From contig NZ_JAJQXA010000004.1 of the NCBI RefSeq assembly GCF_021245985.1, positions 275,630 through 339,629 of the forward strand: a stretch of 64,000 nucleotides of DNA. The letters are read 5' to 3'. Origin of the DNA: Flavobacterium soyae (GTDB lineage Bacteria > Bacteroidota > Bacteroidia > Flavobacteriales > Flavobacteriaceae). The notes below the pieces were generated by a model, which saw only the letters and a list, made by a program, of their open reading frames with translations, did not search any database and was not told the origin of the DNA. The position numbers and the translations under genes were made by a program. Positions 26,615 to 35,640 of this stretch are shown piece after piece. How positions within the stretch are numbered: position 1 is the first letter of the stretch; every line of letters begins with the position of its first letter.

Positions 26615-27745
26615 TTATTTTACTCTAAAAGTAACTCTTCTAGCTAATCTTCTAGCTTCTTCTGAGTTTTTCTCTACAGATGTATCTGCACCTGCAGGAA
26701 CAACATTTAATCTTGAAGACGCGATTCCAGCTTGTGTTAAAATCTTTTTAACATTTTCTGCTCTTGCATTTGATAGTTTTTCATTGTATTCTGCTTTTCC
26801 AACTTGGTCAGCATATCCAATAACATCAAGAGACGCTGATGGGTTTTTTCTTAAGTAATTTAAGATAACATCAATTGCAGCTGTTGAGTTTTCAATTGGA
26901 GTCGATTTGTTGAAATCAAAATAAACACTGTAGTATTTATCATTGATCATATCTCTAACAATATCTTTGTCTGTTACCACATTATTTGTAACAGGTTTCT
27001 CTACGACAACTTGTTTTTCTGGCATGTTTTTGATTTTGTTTTCAAGATCAGCGATTTTGCTGTCATACGCAGAAAGATCAACATTTTCAGAAACTACAGT
27101 CCAGTCAGCATGTTTAGCGTTTTTACCTAAGTAAACGTTTAATCCAACAGTACCATTGAAAATTAATCCTGAGAAACCTCTGTTTCCTGGAATTGCTGCT
27201 CCATCAAAAGTACGATCTTGTGATGCATTAAAGATTGTAGAGAAATCTCCAGTTAAAGCAACTCTGTTTGATAATTTTACTTGTCCGGTTACACCAGCAA
27301 TAAAGTTAGTCATTTCGTCTGCTCCTCTAAAATTGTCGCTTCTTAATTGAGCATAACCAAAACCAGCATGTCCCAATAATCCAATTGTGTTAGTAAAAGT
27401 TTCAAAATTCATGATACGACCTAAGTTAGCCACACCTTGTAAGTCTACTCTATAGTATCTTGAATCAAAATCTAAAGAGCTGCCTTTGTTAGTAAAACTG
27501 TCGTAACCAAAATCAGCTTTTAAACCGAATTTGTTATTAAACATGTAACGTACTCCAAGATCACCAACCCATGGGCTTGGTGTGCTTGTAAAATTGCCAT
27601 TTGAAAATGGTTTTTGAGGTTTGTTGAAACCTGCTCCAAATTCGACAGACCATTGATTAAAGTTTTTTGCACTATTGTTTTCTGTTTGTGCATTAACGCC
27701 CGTTAAGCCTAAAGCAAATGCCAGAATAATTACAGATTTTTTCAT
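26615..27745 (-). CDS. OmpA-family outer-membrane protein
   Basis: A signal peptide (about 1-19) is followed by an eight-strand barrel (about 25-210), a short coiled linker (about 225-250, DSKIADLENKIKNMPEKQ) and a peptidoglycan-binding OmpA domain (about 262-376). That domain includes VYFDFNKSTP, VIGYADQVGKAEYN and LSNARAENVKKIL. It links the outer membrane to the cell wall. At 376 residues it is the usual flavobacterial length. TAAATTTG about 35 nt upstream may be its -7 element. Confidence 0.93.
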   Translation of the reverse strand: MKKSVIILAFALGLTGVNAQTENNSAKNFNQWSVEFGAGFNKPQKPFSNGNFTSTPSPWVGDLGVRYMFNNKFGLKADFGYDSFTNKGSSLDFDSRYYRVDLQGVANLGRIMNFETFTNTIGLLGHAGFGYAQLRSDNFRGADEMTNFIAGVTGQVKLSNRVALTGDFSTIFNASQDRTFDGAAIPGNRGFSGLIFNGTVGLNVYLGKNAKHADWTVVSENVDLSAYDSKIADLENKIKNMPEKQVVVEKPVTNNVVTDKDIVRDMINDKYYSVYFDFNKSTPIENSTAAIDVILNYLRKNPSASLDVIGYADQVGKAEYNEKLSNARAENVKKILTQAGIASSRLNVVPAGADTSVEKNSEEARRLARRVTFRVK

Positions 27746-27853
27746 TGTAATTTGAGTTTTTAAATTTTCCCCAAACCAACAAATTTAATATCGCTTAGCT
27801 ATTCCAGTAAAAGGTTTTATAGTATTAAAATAAGACAAAAAGTAAGATTAGTA

Positions 27854-28486
27854 TTATTTTTTATTCATCTGATTTTGAAGCATATCCACAAATTGACCTA
27901 CGTGTAAGCCGTCCATTAAAGCATGATGCACGTGAACAGACATCGCAATCGTGCGTTTTCCTGTCTCAAATGTTATCATTTTGCCAAAAGAAATTTTAGG
28001 ACAGCTGTCCGGAAATGTAAAACTTCTGGCGTGTGAAAGCGATGTGAAATTCAACCACGGAATTGCCGAAAAATGAATTACATTATCATCATTAAAAGAT
28101 CGGGTGAAAAGTCCGGTTGTATTTTGAACACGTTCAATTTCTGTCAAGGCATTTTTTTCAAAGATTTTAAAATCAGGGTTGTATTCAATTAATGAAAATC
28201 CGAAAGTGCCGTCTTCCCTGCCAATTGTTGCCGAAACATCTATGCGATCATTAATGTATATTTTGTCTTCGGCAATTCTATACTTAAAATTTTCGATCGC
28301 ATTTACGGCAGTCAGCGTTTTATGTAAATAGAAAATGAAAAAAGAAACGTTAAGCTCTTTGGCAGTTTCATAAGCTTTGGTGCAGTCAATTTCGACAGTT
28401 GCACCAAAAAATGGTTCTTCCATTTGTTTAAAATGTGCAAAATGCTCTTTTCGGTTCCAGTTTTCTAAGTCTAAAAGTGTTTTCAT
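27854..28486 (-). CDS. CatA-type chloramphenicol acetyltransferase-like protein
   Basis: A trimeric acetyl-CoA-dependent O-acetyltransferase fold of 210 residues. The catalytic motif VHVHHALMDGLHV gives H188 and D192, equivalent to His195 and Asp199 of the type III enzyme. FNFTSLSH-like WLNFTSLSHAR (about 144-154) is also conserved. Chromosomal members often have unknown natural substrates, so resistance should not be assumed. Its start overlaps the stop of the HAD gene by 4 nt (ATGA), so the two are translationally coupled. Confidence 0.88.
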   Translation of the reverse strand: MKTLLDLENWNRKEHFAHFKQMEEPFFGATVEIDCTKAYETAKELNVSFFIFYLHKTLTAVNAIENFKYRIAEDKIYINDRIDVSATIGREDGTFGFSLIEYNPDFKIFEKNALTEIERVQNTTGLFTRSFNDDNVIHFSAIPWLNFTSLSHARSFTFPDSCPKISFGKMITFETGKRTIAMSVHVHHALMDGLHVGQFVDMLQNQMNKK

Positions 28487-29193
28487 TTTATTAAATTATG
28501 GACTACTTCTGTAATCTTTTCGAATGAACTAAAACGTTCGTGTTCGACTTTATGGTTTATTTTTTCGTGTTCCCAAGTGGTATGAAATGGGATATGAACG
28601 GCATAACCGCCAATTTCTAAAACAGGCAGGATATCTGATTTTAATGAATTTCCAATCATTAAAAATTCATGTGCCTGAATATCTAGACGGCCAAGAAGTT
28701 TCTCGTAATCAATTTCTTGTTTGTCTGACATTACTTCGATATGGTGAAAATAATGTCCCAAACCAGAGCGGTGGAGTTTGCTGTGCTGATCTTTTAAGTC
28801 GCCTTTTGTGGCAACTACCAATTTGTATTTACCGTGTAAAGCCTGCAGCGTTTCTTCGATTCCGTCCAGCAATTCGATTGGTTTTTCAAGCAGTTCTTTT
28901 CCGTACTGAATTATTTTTTCGATCACTTCAACCGGAATTGTATTGTTTGAAATGTTCATTGCCGCTTCGATCATTGAAAGAATATAACCTTTAATTCCGT
29001 ATCCATACAAAGATAAATTTGCAATTTCGATTTTAAATAATTCCTGCGAAATACCCTGATGCGAAAGATAATCTTCCATCAAAGCACAAAACTTGTGTTC
29101 TGTTTCCTGAAAATAAGGTTCGTTTACAAATAAAGTATCATCGGCATCAAATGCGATTACTTTTAAGTTTGGTATTTTGCTTTTGTGTAACAT
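28483..29193 (-). CDS. HAD-superfamily hydrolase
   Basis: The 236 residues have the HAD motifs D16-x-D18 (AFDADDTLF), VVATKGD (motif II), a motif III lysine region and MIGNSLKSDI (motif IV). The cap is helical (C1 type), so phosphatase action on a small metabolite is likely. It overlaps the CatA-like gene by an ATGA junction. Confidence 0.88.
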   Translation of the reverse strand: MLHKSKIPNLKVIAFDADDTLFVNEPYFQETEHKFCALMEDYLSHQGISQELFKIEIANLSLYGYGIKGYILSMIEAAMNISNNTIPVEVIEKIIQYGKELLEKPIELLDGIEETLQALHGKYKLVVATKGDLKDQHSKLHRSGLGHYFHHIEVMSDKQEIDYEKLLGRLDIQAHEFLMIGNSLKSDILPVLEIGGYAVHIPFHTTWEHEKINHKVEHERFSSFEKITEVVHNLIK

Positions 29194-29512
29194 ATGTTTT
29201 TTGTTTCAGGTTTTTTGTTTTTGTTTCAAGTTTCAGGTTTTGCCACGAATTACACGAATTGCACTAATTTTTTTGCCACAGATTAAAATGATTTTAAAGA
29301 TTTTTTAAATCTGCTCAAATCTGCGTGAAACTTTTTTTCGCCACGAATTGCACTAATTTCCACTAATTTTCTTGTCTTTCCAATAGCTTGGGAATAAATG
29401 ATTTAAGATTTTTTAAAAATAAATCTGCTCAATCTGCGTGAGAACTTTCAGAAGTTAATTAGAAAAATCAATCTGCGTAAACCCGTTTAATCCGTAAAAT
29501 CCGCGGGTCAAT
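29194..29512. other. Gene-free spacer made of repeated short words
   Basis: No gene is seen on either strand. The stretch consists of recurring phrases: TTTTTTGTTTCAGG, GCCACGAATTACACGAATTG, CACGAATTGCACTAATTT, AAATCTGCTCAAATCTGCGTG and AATCTGCGT, each two to four times with drift. The same words recur near 14.5, 35.7, 50.5 and 54.9 kb. Confidence 0.7.
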
Positions 29513-30397
29513 TTATTTAGAAAACAGTCTTTTTAAAGAAATTGTCTTATCATAAAAAGTAATTCGGATTCCGAAAAGCAAAACGATTCCGCCGAAAACC
29601 ATTTGTAAAGTTATTTTTTCTTCTAAAAATAACCAAGCTAAAATAGAGGTAATTACAGCCTGACTCAATAAACTCAATGAAACTCTGGTTGCACGCATGT
29701 GCTGCGTGGCATAACTAATCGAAAGCCAGGCACACAATTGGCAAATTACGGCTTGAAGAACCAGTACAAACCAGCCTGTATTTGAAAATCCTGTAAAAGG
29801 TTCGTTTAAAGAATAGCAAAGAATTCCCAAATAAACGCTCGAAGCCAATAAACTAATGGTCATAAACGATAAAACATCGACTTGAGAAAGTACATTTTTA
29901 CTGACTAAAAGATAAATCGAATATAAGATTCCGGATAAAACAGCAAACAGAAAAGCCTGATTGAAGTTGAGATCGATAAAAAACTCAAATCCAACTAAAG
30001 TTACCATTCCGAATAAAGAAACGATTGTACCAATCCAGAAATTTGTCGCTGGTTTTGATTTCAGAAATAAAAAAGAACCAATTCCTACCCAAACCGGAGA
30101 TAAATTTGTTAATAAAGAAGCCTGAGTTGCACTCGAATCCTGAATGGCAATATTCCAAACTGCAACATCCGAAGAAAATAAAACCCCGCAAAGCATTGCC
30201 AAAAGTGCAAATTTTAAACTCGGAAGTTTAAAGTTTTTACTTAAAACAACATATGGCAAAAGCAAAACAACTGCGAAAAACATTCGGTAAAAAGCAGAAA
30301 TTAATCCTGGCGTTAAACGTAATTTAACCAATATAGGAAAAATCGAAATGCAGAGTATACCGCAGATTAAAGCTAATCTTGGTTTGGTAATTTTCAT
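29513..30397 (-). CDS. EamA-family (DMT) transporter
   Basis: A ten-helix inner-membrane permease of 294 residues made of two EamA repeats (about 5-140 and 148-285). The second repeat contains the SQAVITSILAWLFLEEKITL element typical of RhaT/YdcZ-like drug and metabolite exporters. The substrate is unknown. It follows the RloB-like gene after only 21 nt on the same strand and may be read through from it, though a functional link is not implied. Confidence 0.9.
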   Translation of the reverse strand: MKITKPRLALICGILCISIFPILVKLRLTPGLISAFYRMFFAVVLLLPYVVLSKNFKLPSLKFALLAMLCGVLFSSDVAVWNIAIQDSSATQASLLTNLSPVWVGIGSFLFLKSKPATNFWIGTIVSLFGMVTLVGFEFFIDLNFNQAFLFAVLSGILYSIYLLVSKNVLSQVDVLSFMTISLLASSVYLGILCYSLNEPFTGFSNTGWFVLVLQAVICQLCAWLSISYATQHMRATRVSLSLLSQAVITSILAWLFLEEKITLQMVFGGIVLLFGIRITFYDKTISLKRLFSK

Positions 30398-30418
30398 TAG
30401 GTGTATTTTATTCTAGTA

Positions 30419-31093
30419 TTATACTGTTTTTGGATTTATAACAGGGGTATTAATTATTGAATATTGTAAAAGCTCTTCTATTAATAAATATATTTTTGTA
30501 GATTTTATTACCGGAAAGTAACTGTCTTTGTTGGTGTCAGCAATTTTAGATCTTTGAATAGCATCATTTATGAGATTTATGTCCATAAAACAAAATGGAT
30601 AAATCCCAGTTTGAATAGTTCCTAATTCTGTTTTTATCTCGCTGGATTTAGTAGATTCTATTTTATCTAAATCTTCTAAATGTGCCCATAGCCATACCTC
30701 AAAACAATAATTACTTATAAATAATTTTGCATCATTTAACTTGTCACAAAAATTTTTAACTTCTATTATTTGTTCTCCCGGATGCTTGTCAACATCAAGA
30801 ATCAATCTAAACTTATCTTCGAATGTTGGAGTAACTTTAATGTCTCTAGGAGGATTATTAATAAATGACTCGATTCTTTCTTTTAATTTTAATGGTGTGT
30901 TTCCTATTATACCAGTATTGTTTTCTAAAATATGATGAATATAAGCTGTTTTCCTATCTAAAAAAGTTTCATTAAAAGCCTCAAAATAATTAGGTTCTTT
31001 TACGTTTCCTTCATATACAATAAAGAATTTTGTAGCGTCACGATCTCCTTGTTCTTTATTGTAATCTGCTAGTGAATATTTTTTTCTATTCAT
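30419..31093 (-). CDS. RloB-like protein, probable TOPRIM-type effector (AbiLii-like)
   Basis: The 224 residues match RloB-type proteins: FFIVYEGNVKEPNYFEAF (E28) near the start, LILDVDKHPGEQ (D100-x-D102) in the middle and SNYCFEVWLWAHLE (about 128-140). The E and DxD order is that of TOPRIM nucleases, which makes a nucleic-acid-cleaving effector plausible. RloB genes accompany ATPase genes in AbiL/RloAB loci, and here one ends 5 nt upstream. The combination implies an abortive-infection pair in which the ATPase senses and this protein acts. The cleavage activity is inferred, not shown. Confidence 0.8.
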   Translation of the reverse strand: MNRKKYSLADYNKEQGDRDATKFFIVYEGNVKEPNYFEAFNETFLDRKTAYIHHILENNTGIIGNTPLKLKERIESFINNPPRDIKVTPTFEDKFRLILDVDKHPGEQIIEVKNFCDKLNDAKLFISNYCFEVWLWAHLEDLDKIESTKSSEIKTELGTIQTGIYPFCFMDINLINDAIQRSKIADTNKDSYFPVIKSTKIYLLIEELLQYSIINTPVINPKTV

Positions 31094-31098
31094 CTCAA

Positions 31099-32454
31099 TT
31101 ATATTTCATTTGATAATTTTGAAAAGTCACCAAGAAATGGAATTCCGCCATATCTGCCTTCTAAATAGCCCCGTTCTAAAATTTTATCGCCTCTTGGGTT
31201 AAAATTGCTTAGTGGGTAAAATTCAGTGCTACCATCAGATTTTTTTTCTGTAAACCAAATTTCATCTCTTCTAAGAAGTTCATCATCTAGTAAATGACTT
31301 TCATGTGTCGTGAAAATTAGCTGACTTTTTTTTGCTTTAGATGTTGAAAACAATCTTAATAACTCTTTTGCAAGTAATGGATGCATGCTTCTTTCTAGCT
31401 CATCAACAATATATACAACATCATCTTCATGGATTAATTGTTCAAAAGCAGGAGAAAGTTCATATAATCTATTTGTGCCATCTGATTCTTCATCCAGGTC
31501 AAATAGTTCTTCAGAATTAAAATGTTTTGTTTTAAGAATGCGAACAACGTAATTTTCTTTTTTTTTCTTTAATACATTTATTTGTGAATTAAATGGAAAG
31601 GTTAAAACGACATCAACGCTTTTGTCTTCTCTGTTTTCTAATGCGGTTTCCAAATCATCGATCATTTCTTTTTTAAAATCTTCATCAGAATAACTAAAAA
31701 AGACATCTACATCAATCTCTTTTACGACCAAATCTTCAATTCCTGTCTTACTATTAGCTAATAAAGTTTTTGCAAAGTCGGTAGATTTATTACCAGTTAG
31801 AATTGACTCAGAATAAACAAAGCTTTTTGAAGAAGGCTTTACAATGGTTAATCGGCAAAAGGCTAAGAAAATTAGATCTAAAATTTCAACATCATCTAAT
31901 ACTCCATAGCATGCATCCAAAACTGATTGATTATTTTTTAATTCTTTTTTAAGGAATTTTTTAAGGTAGTCTAGATCTTTTGATTTATTAAAAAAAACTC
32001 CAAATTCAACATCATTATTTTTTCTCATATAGAGTAATTCTTCTTTATTGGATTTTACAGAATTGATTTTATAAAGCCATTCTTCTGTAATTTTTCCTTT
32101 GCTTATTTCAATGGCATAATCAAAATGAATGCCTTTATATTCATATTCTAACCTAAAAGTAGTGGGCTTAGTTTTGTAACTTGAATCTATTCTAAACCTT
32201 TTACTTCTTGGCATTAAAGTATTTTCCTCATTAATAATAATGTCTTTTAAATATGCAATAGCATTAATCAAATTACTCTTTCCTGCTGCATTTGCACCAT
32301 AAATAGCCGCAGTTTTTAAAACACTAATACCTGAACTGGTTTCTGATATATGTGTTTTTAGTTTAGTTGAACCATTACCTTTAATAGGTAGCATATTAAA
32401 TTCTGTCTCATCTTTAAAAGACATAAAATTACTGACAACAAAACGGATTAGCAT
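31099..32454 (-). CDS. AAA/ABC-type ATPase of an AbiL/RloA-like defence locus
   Basis: An SMC/ABC-like ATPase of 451 residues. Walker A is GANAAGKS (53-60), a signature-like loop is EESDGTNRLYEL (322-333), Walker B is VVYIVDEL (D351, E352) and a switch region is FTTHESHLLDD (381-391). A long helical and beta insertion (about 75-310) separates them, as in the AAA_15 ATPases of RloA, AbiL and PARIS. It lacks its own nuclease domain, which the following RloB-like gene would supply. Direct repeats cover its start region. The AAA_15 family is shared with housekeeping and other defence proteins, so the assignment rests on the pair. Confidence 0.85.
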   Translation of the reverse strand: MLIRFVVSNFMSFKDETEFNMLPIKGNGSTKLKTHISETSSGISVLKTAAIYGANAAGKSNLINAIAYLKDIIINEENTLMPRSKRFRIDSSYKTKPTTFRLEYEYKGIHFDYAIEISKGKITEEWLYKINSVKSNKEELLYMRKNNDVEFGVFFNKSKDLDYLKKFLKKELKNNQSVLDACYGVLDDVEILDLIFLAFCRLTIVKPSSKSFVYSESILTGNKSTDFAKTLLANSKTGIEDLVVKEIDVDVFFSYSDEDFKKEMIDDLETALENREDKSVDVVLTFPFNSQINVLKKKKENYVVRILKTKHFNSEELFDLDEESDGTNRLYELSPAFEQLIHEDDVVYIVDELERSMHPLLAKELLRLFSTSKAKKSQLIFTTHESHLLDDELLRRDEIWFTEKKSDGSTEFYPLSNFNPRGDKILERGYLEGRYGGIPFLGDFSKLSNEI

Positions 32455-32458
32455 GATT

Positions 32459-32543
32459 TTACGATTTTTTCGTTAAAAATTAAAATATTGATCAAATAAA
32501 CGATTTTTTTTTATTCTGAATAATGTTTCTTACGATTTTTTCG
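32459..32543 (-). promoter_or_regulatory. Direct repeats upstream of the ATPase, possible operators
   Basis: TTACGATTTTTTCG occurs exactly twice (32459-32472 and 32530-32543), 71 nt apart, with a partial ACGATTTTTT between. On the coding strand each reads CGAAAAAATCGTAA, itself a CGA-N5-TCG dyad. The nearer copy ends 5 nt before the ATG, where it would overlap the ribosome-binding region. This is typical of autorepressed operons, though no regulator gene is adjacent. Confidence 0.45.
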
Positions 32544-32624
32544 AAACAATTAACACCCGCTCAATGGTTTTTTTAAAAGATGCGAGAATCAGTTAAATAT
32601 TAATTGATTCCCGCGTTGATAATG

Positions 32625-32903
32625 TTATGCATTCATGATTTTCCTGCAGGCATTGTTAATTTCCGTATCAGAAAAAGAGCCGAGCGTTTCTGCCAGCATT
32701 TTACTGGTTCTAATGGAATTTATCATTCTGATTCTCAGATCTTGATCATCGCCCATTTCAGTTAACAGAATTGTCTCAAAAATTTCAGACAAATATTCAG
32801 GATGATCTCTAAAATCATCTACAAACCAAAGGTCTGAAAGGAATTTTGCCATTGCTGTCATTACAGCCGTTTCTTTTGTTTTTTCATTTTCTCTTTTTTG
32901 CAT
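32625..32903 (-). CDS. Small helical protein of unknown function
   Basis: The 92 residues are predicted to be helical and acidic (AKFLSDLWFVDDFRDHPEYL, then TEMGDDQDLRIRMINSIR). No signal peptide, membrane segment or named motif is seen. It lies 170 nt upstream of the ATPase on the same strand and might be its partner, or an unrelated gene. A palindrome follows its start codon side within 25 nt. Codon use looks like that of its neighbours. Confidence 0.65.
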   Translation of the reverse strand: MQKRENEKTKETAVMTAMAKFLSDLWFVDDFRDHPEYLSEIFETILLTEMGDDQDLRIRMINSIRTSKMLAETLGSFSDTEINNACRKIMNA

Positions 32904-32925
32904 AAACCTGAAAATATTAAACGCA

Positions 32926-33013
32926 CGAATCCCTCGTTTTAGATGTGCAAAAAATACCCCATAGGGATAGGTTTTCCCATTGTTTCCTCAGGGACATCAT
33001 GACGAGGGATTCG
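32926..33013. repeat. Palindromic repeat with CGAATCCCTCGT arms
   Basis: CGAATCCCTCGT and ACGAGGGATTCG are exact inverted copies 64 nt apart. The interior holds CCCCATAGGGAT and GGTTTTCCC. The size is like the GTCATTTCGA family but the arms and loop differ. The 358-nt spacer between the 92-residue gene and metG holds this repeat and the next one, and no gene. Confidence 0.75.
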
Positions 33014-33146
33014 CTTATGTTAACTTTTATTAGAAGTTCCTAAATAAATCCTATAGTGTATTTTTTGCAGAACAAACTTACAAATATAAATTTTAAAAGA
33101 AACAATAAAATGTAGGAATTTTATTTGTATTTTTATTTTGCCAGTG

Positions 33147-33235
33147 TTGTCATTTCGAGGAACGAGAAGTCGCACTAGAAACTCAACAACAGTGCGTGAA
33201 TCTCGCGTGCGATTTCTCGTTCCTCGAAATGACAA
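33147..33235. repeat. Palindromic repeat, GTCATTTCGA family
   Basis: Arms of 29 bp (28 matching; begin TTGTCATTTCGAGGAACGAG) enclose a 31-nt loop. The loop begins TAGAAACTCAACAA, as in the reverse of the 16.2-kb copy. It lies 26 nt from the metG stop codon. Confidence 0.85.
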
Positions 33236-33261
33236 ACGATATGCTTAATGTCTAAATTAGT

Positions 33262-35319
33262 TTAATTCACTGTAGCTCCATTTGGCGCATCAGTATCTGG
33301 ATTTACAAAAACCAATTTTCCTTCGGCATTTGTTGTCATTAAAATCATTCCCTGACTTTCAACTCCGCGTAAAGCTCTTGGTGCTAAATTAGCTAAAACA
33401 GAAACACGTTTCCCGATGATTTCTTCTGGAGAAAAACTCTCCGCAATTCCTGAAACAATTGTACGAACGTCAATTCCTGTATCAACTTTAAGAACTAAAA
33501 GTTTGTTTGCTTTTGGCATTTTTTCTGCCTCAAGAATAGTTCCAATACGAATATCCATTTTGGCAAAATCCTCAAACTGAATTAAATCTTTTTGTGGTTC
33601 AGCTTGTTTGTTTTCGGCAAGGTTAGCGGTTTTTGTAGCTTCCAATTTATCTATTTGTTTTTGTATTTCTTCGTCTTCTATTTTTGCGAAAAGCAATTCT
33701 GCTTCACCAATTTTGTGGCCAGCAGGAATTAATTCATCATTTTCAATAACATCACTCCATTTCAATTGACCTTCATTTTTTAGAATTCTTGACAATTTAG
33801 CCGCTGTAAAAGGTAAAAACGGCTCTGCTAAAACGCTCAATGCTGCAGCAATTTGAAGTGCAACATACATTTGAGTTTTTACACGTTCCGGATCATCTTT
33901 CATTACTTTCCAAGGCTCTTCATCGGCAAGATATTTATTTCCTAAACGGGCAACATTCATCAATTCGCCTAAAGCTTCACGGAATCTGTAACGTTCCACC
34001 GAACTTGAAATTACCGCTGGATACGCTTTTAATTCTGCTAAAGTTGCTTCGTCAACTTCTGTAAATTCGTTTGGTGTTGGGATAATACCATCGTAATATT
34101 TGTTGGTTAAAACCACAACACGATTTATAAAGTTTCCGAAAATAGCAACTAATTCATTGTTATTTCTAGCCTGGAAATCTTTCCAGGTAAAATCGTTATC
34201 TTTTGTTTCCGGAGCGTTTGATGTTAAAGCGTAACGCAAAACATCTTGTTTCTCTGGGAAATCTTCTAAATATTCGTGTAACCAAACTGCCCAGTTTTTA
34301 GAAGTCGAAAGCTTGTTTCCTTCTAAATTCAAAAACTCATTTGCCGGAACATTGTCTGGTAAAATATAACTTCCTTCGGCTTTAAGCATTGCAGGGAAAA
34401 TGATACAGTGAAAAACAATATTATCTTTTCCAATAAAGTGAACCAGTTTCGTTTCTTCATCTTTCCAATATGGTTCCCAATCTTTTCCTTCGCGCGCAGC
34501 CCATTCTTTGGTAGAAGAAATGTATCCGATAGGCGCATCAAACCAAACGTATAATTTTTTTCCTTCGGCACCTTCAACCGGAACATCAATTCCCCAATCA
34601 AGGTCACGCGTTACAGCACGAGGTTCCAATCCGCCGTCGATCCAGGATTTAACTTGTCCGTAAACGTTAGGTTTCCAGTCGTTTTTATGACCTTCTAAAA
34701 TCCATTTAGTTAAGAAATCAGAATAACGGTCTAGAGGTAAAAACCAGTGTTTTGTTTCTTTTAAAATTGGAGTTTCACCAGTAATTGTCGATTTTGGGTT
34801 AATCAAATCTGTAGCATTCAAAGTCGATCCGCAATTTTCACATTGATCGCCATAAGCTCCATCATTACCACATCTTGGGCAAGTTCCAACCACAAAACGG
34901 TCTGCTAAAAACTGATTTGCTTTTGCATCGTACAATTGTTCTGTAACTTCTTCAATAAAATCACCTTTATCATACAAAGTTCTAAAGAATTCCGAAGCTG
35001 TATCGTGATGAACTTTTGCCGAAGTTCTGGAATAATTATCAAAAGAAATTCCGAAATCAGAAAATGATTTGCGAATAATTCCGTCATATTTATCGATAAC
35101 TTCTTGTGGCGTAATCCCTTCTTTTTTTGCTTTCATAGAAATTGCAACACCGTGTTCATCGCTTCCGCAGATAAAAGCAACGTCTTTATTTTGCAAACGC
35201 AAATATCTCGAATATATATCTGCAGGCACGTAAACCCCTGCCAAATGGCCAATATGGATTGGTCCATTAGTATAAGGTAATGCTGCTGTAATAGTATATC
35301 TCTTTGGATTTTGTATCAT
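33262..35319 (-). CDS. metG: Methionyl-tRNA synthetase
   Basis: Charges tRNA-Met and is essential for initiation and elongation. The class I signature HIGH is at 22-25 ([10 protein letters not shown]). The KMSKS loop is the variant KLSTSKNW. A zinc knuckle ([18 protein letters not shown]) sits in the connective domain, and an EMAPII-like tRNA-binding OB fold (about 580-685, [12 protein letters not shown]) ends the 685-residue protein. In the leader, CTCAAT-TTT-ATTGAG forms a hairpin immediately before the ATG, next to a TATTTTTG -7 element, so translation may be modulated. Confidence 0.96.
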   Translation of the reverse strand: MIQNPKRYTITAALPYTNGPIHIGHLAGVYVPADIYSRYLRLQNKDVAFICGSDEHGVAISMKAKKEGITPQEVIDKYDGIIRKSFSDFGISFDNYSRTSAKVHHDTASEFFRTLYDKGDFIEEVTEQLYDAKANQFLADRFVVGTCPRCGNDGAYGDQCENCGSTLNATDLINPKSTITGETPILKETKHWFLPLDRYSDFLTKWILEGHKNDWKPNVYGQVKSWIDGGLEPRAVTRDLDWGIDVPVEGAEGKKLYVWFDAPIGYISSTKEWAAREGKDWEPYWKDEETKLVHFIGKDNIVFHCIIFPAMLKAEGSYILPDNVPANEFLNLEGNKLSTSKNWAVWLHEYLEDFPEKQDVLRYALTSNAPETKDNDFTWKDFQARNNNELVAIFGNFINRVVVLTNKYYDGIIPTPNEFTEVDEATLAELKAYPAVISSSVERYRFREALGELMNVARLGNKYLADEEPWKVMKDDPERVKTQMYVALQIAAALSVLAEPFLPFTAAKLSRILKNEGQLKWSDVIENDELIPAGHKIGEAELLFAKIEDEEIQKQIDKLEATKTANLAENKQAEPQKDLIQFEDFAKMDIRIGTILEAEKMPKANKLLVLKVDTGIDVRTIVSGIAESFSPEEIIGKRVSVLANLAPRALRGVESQGMILMTTNAEGKLVFVNPDTDAPNGATVN

Positions 35320-35445
35320 AACTCAATTTTATTGAGTGCAAAAATAAGCAATAGAATTGAGATTTTGTTATTGCGCCGAGATTCGCAGAGAGTTTTCGCA
35401 GAGATTCGCTGAGTTTTTTATTTTTTGAATCTCGCAAAGACGCAG

Positions 35446-35640
35446 TTCCGAGGCTTCGGGAGTAAAGTTTTTTAATCTAACTCAATTGCCTCCAGCTTTA
35501 GCTGGAGGTTATAAGAGTTCAATTTGTGTGGCTTTAGTCAAACTATACCTTTCGGCTAAAGCCAATTAAACATAATCATAATTCCATCCAGCTAAAGCTG
35601 GACGCTATTGAATAAAAAACTTTGCTCCCGAAGCCCAATG
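35446..35640. repeat. Composite palindromic repeat, family TCCAGCTTTAGCTGGA (copy 2, most complete)
   Basis: The 754 nt between metG and the CDGSH gene hold no gene. This part is an inverted composite. It starts with GGCTTCGGGAGTAAAG and the 20-bp palindrome CCTCCAGCTTTAGCTGGAGG. A GGCTTTAGTCAAA ... TTTCGGCTAAAGCC stem follows, then TCCAGCTAAAGCTGGA and GCTATTGAATAAAA. It ends with ACTTTGCTCCCGAAGCC, the reverse of the opening module. The outer modules match those of the copy at 0.2 kb. Confidence 0.8.

Noticed and set aside
27854..28486. Mobile antibiotic-resistance gene
   Set aside because: The gene has neighbour-like composition, is coupled to a HAD gene and lacks mobile flanks; chromosomal CatA-like proteins often have other roles.
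29194..29512. CRISPR array or tandem repeat with spacers
   Set aside because: The recurring phrases are inexact, of variable length and spacing, and no cas gene is in the window.
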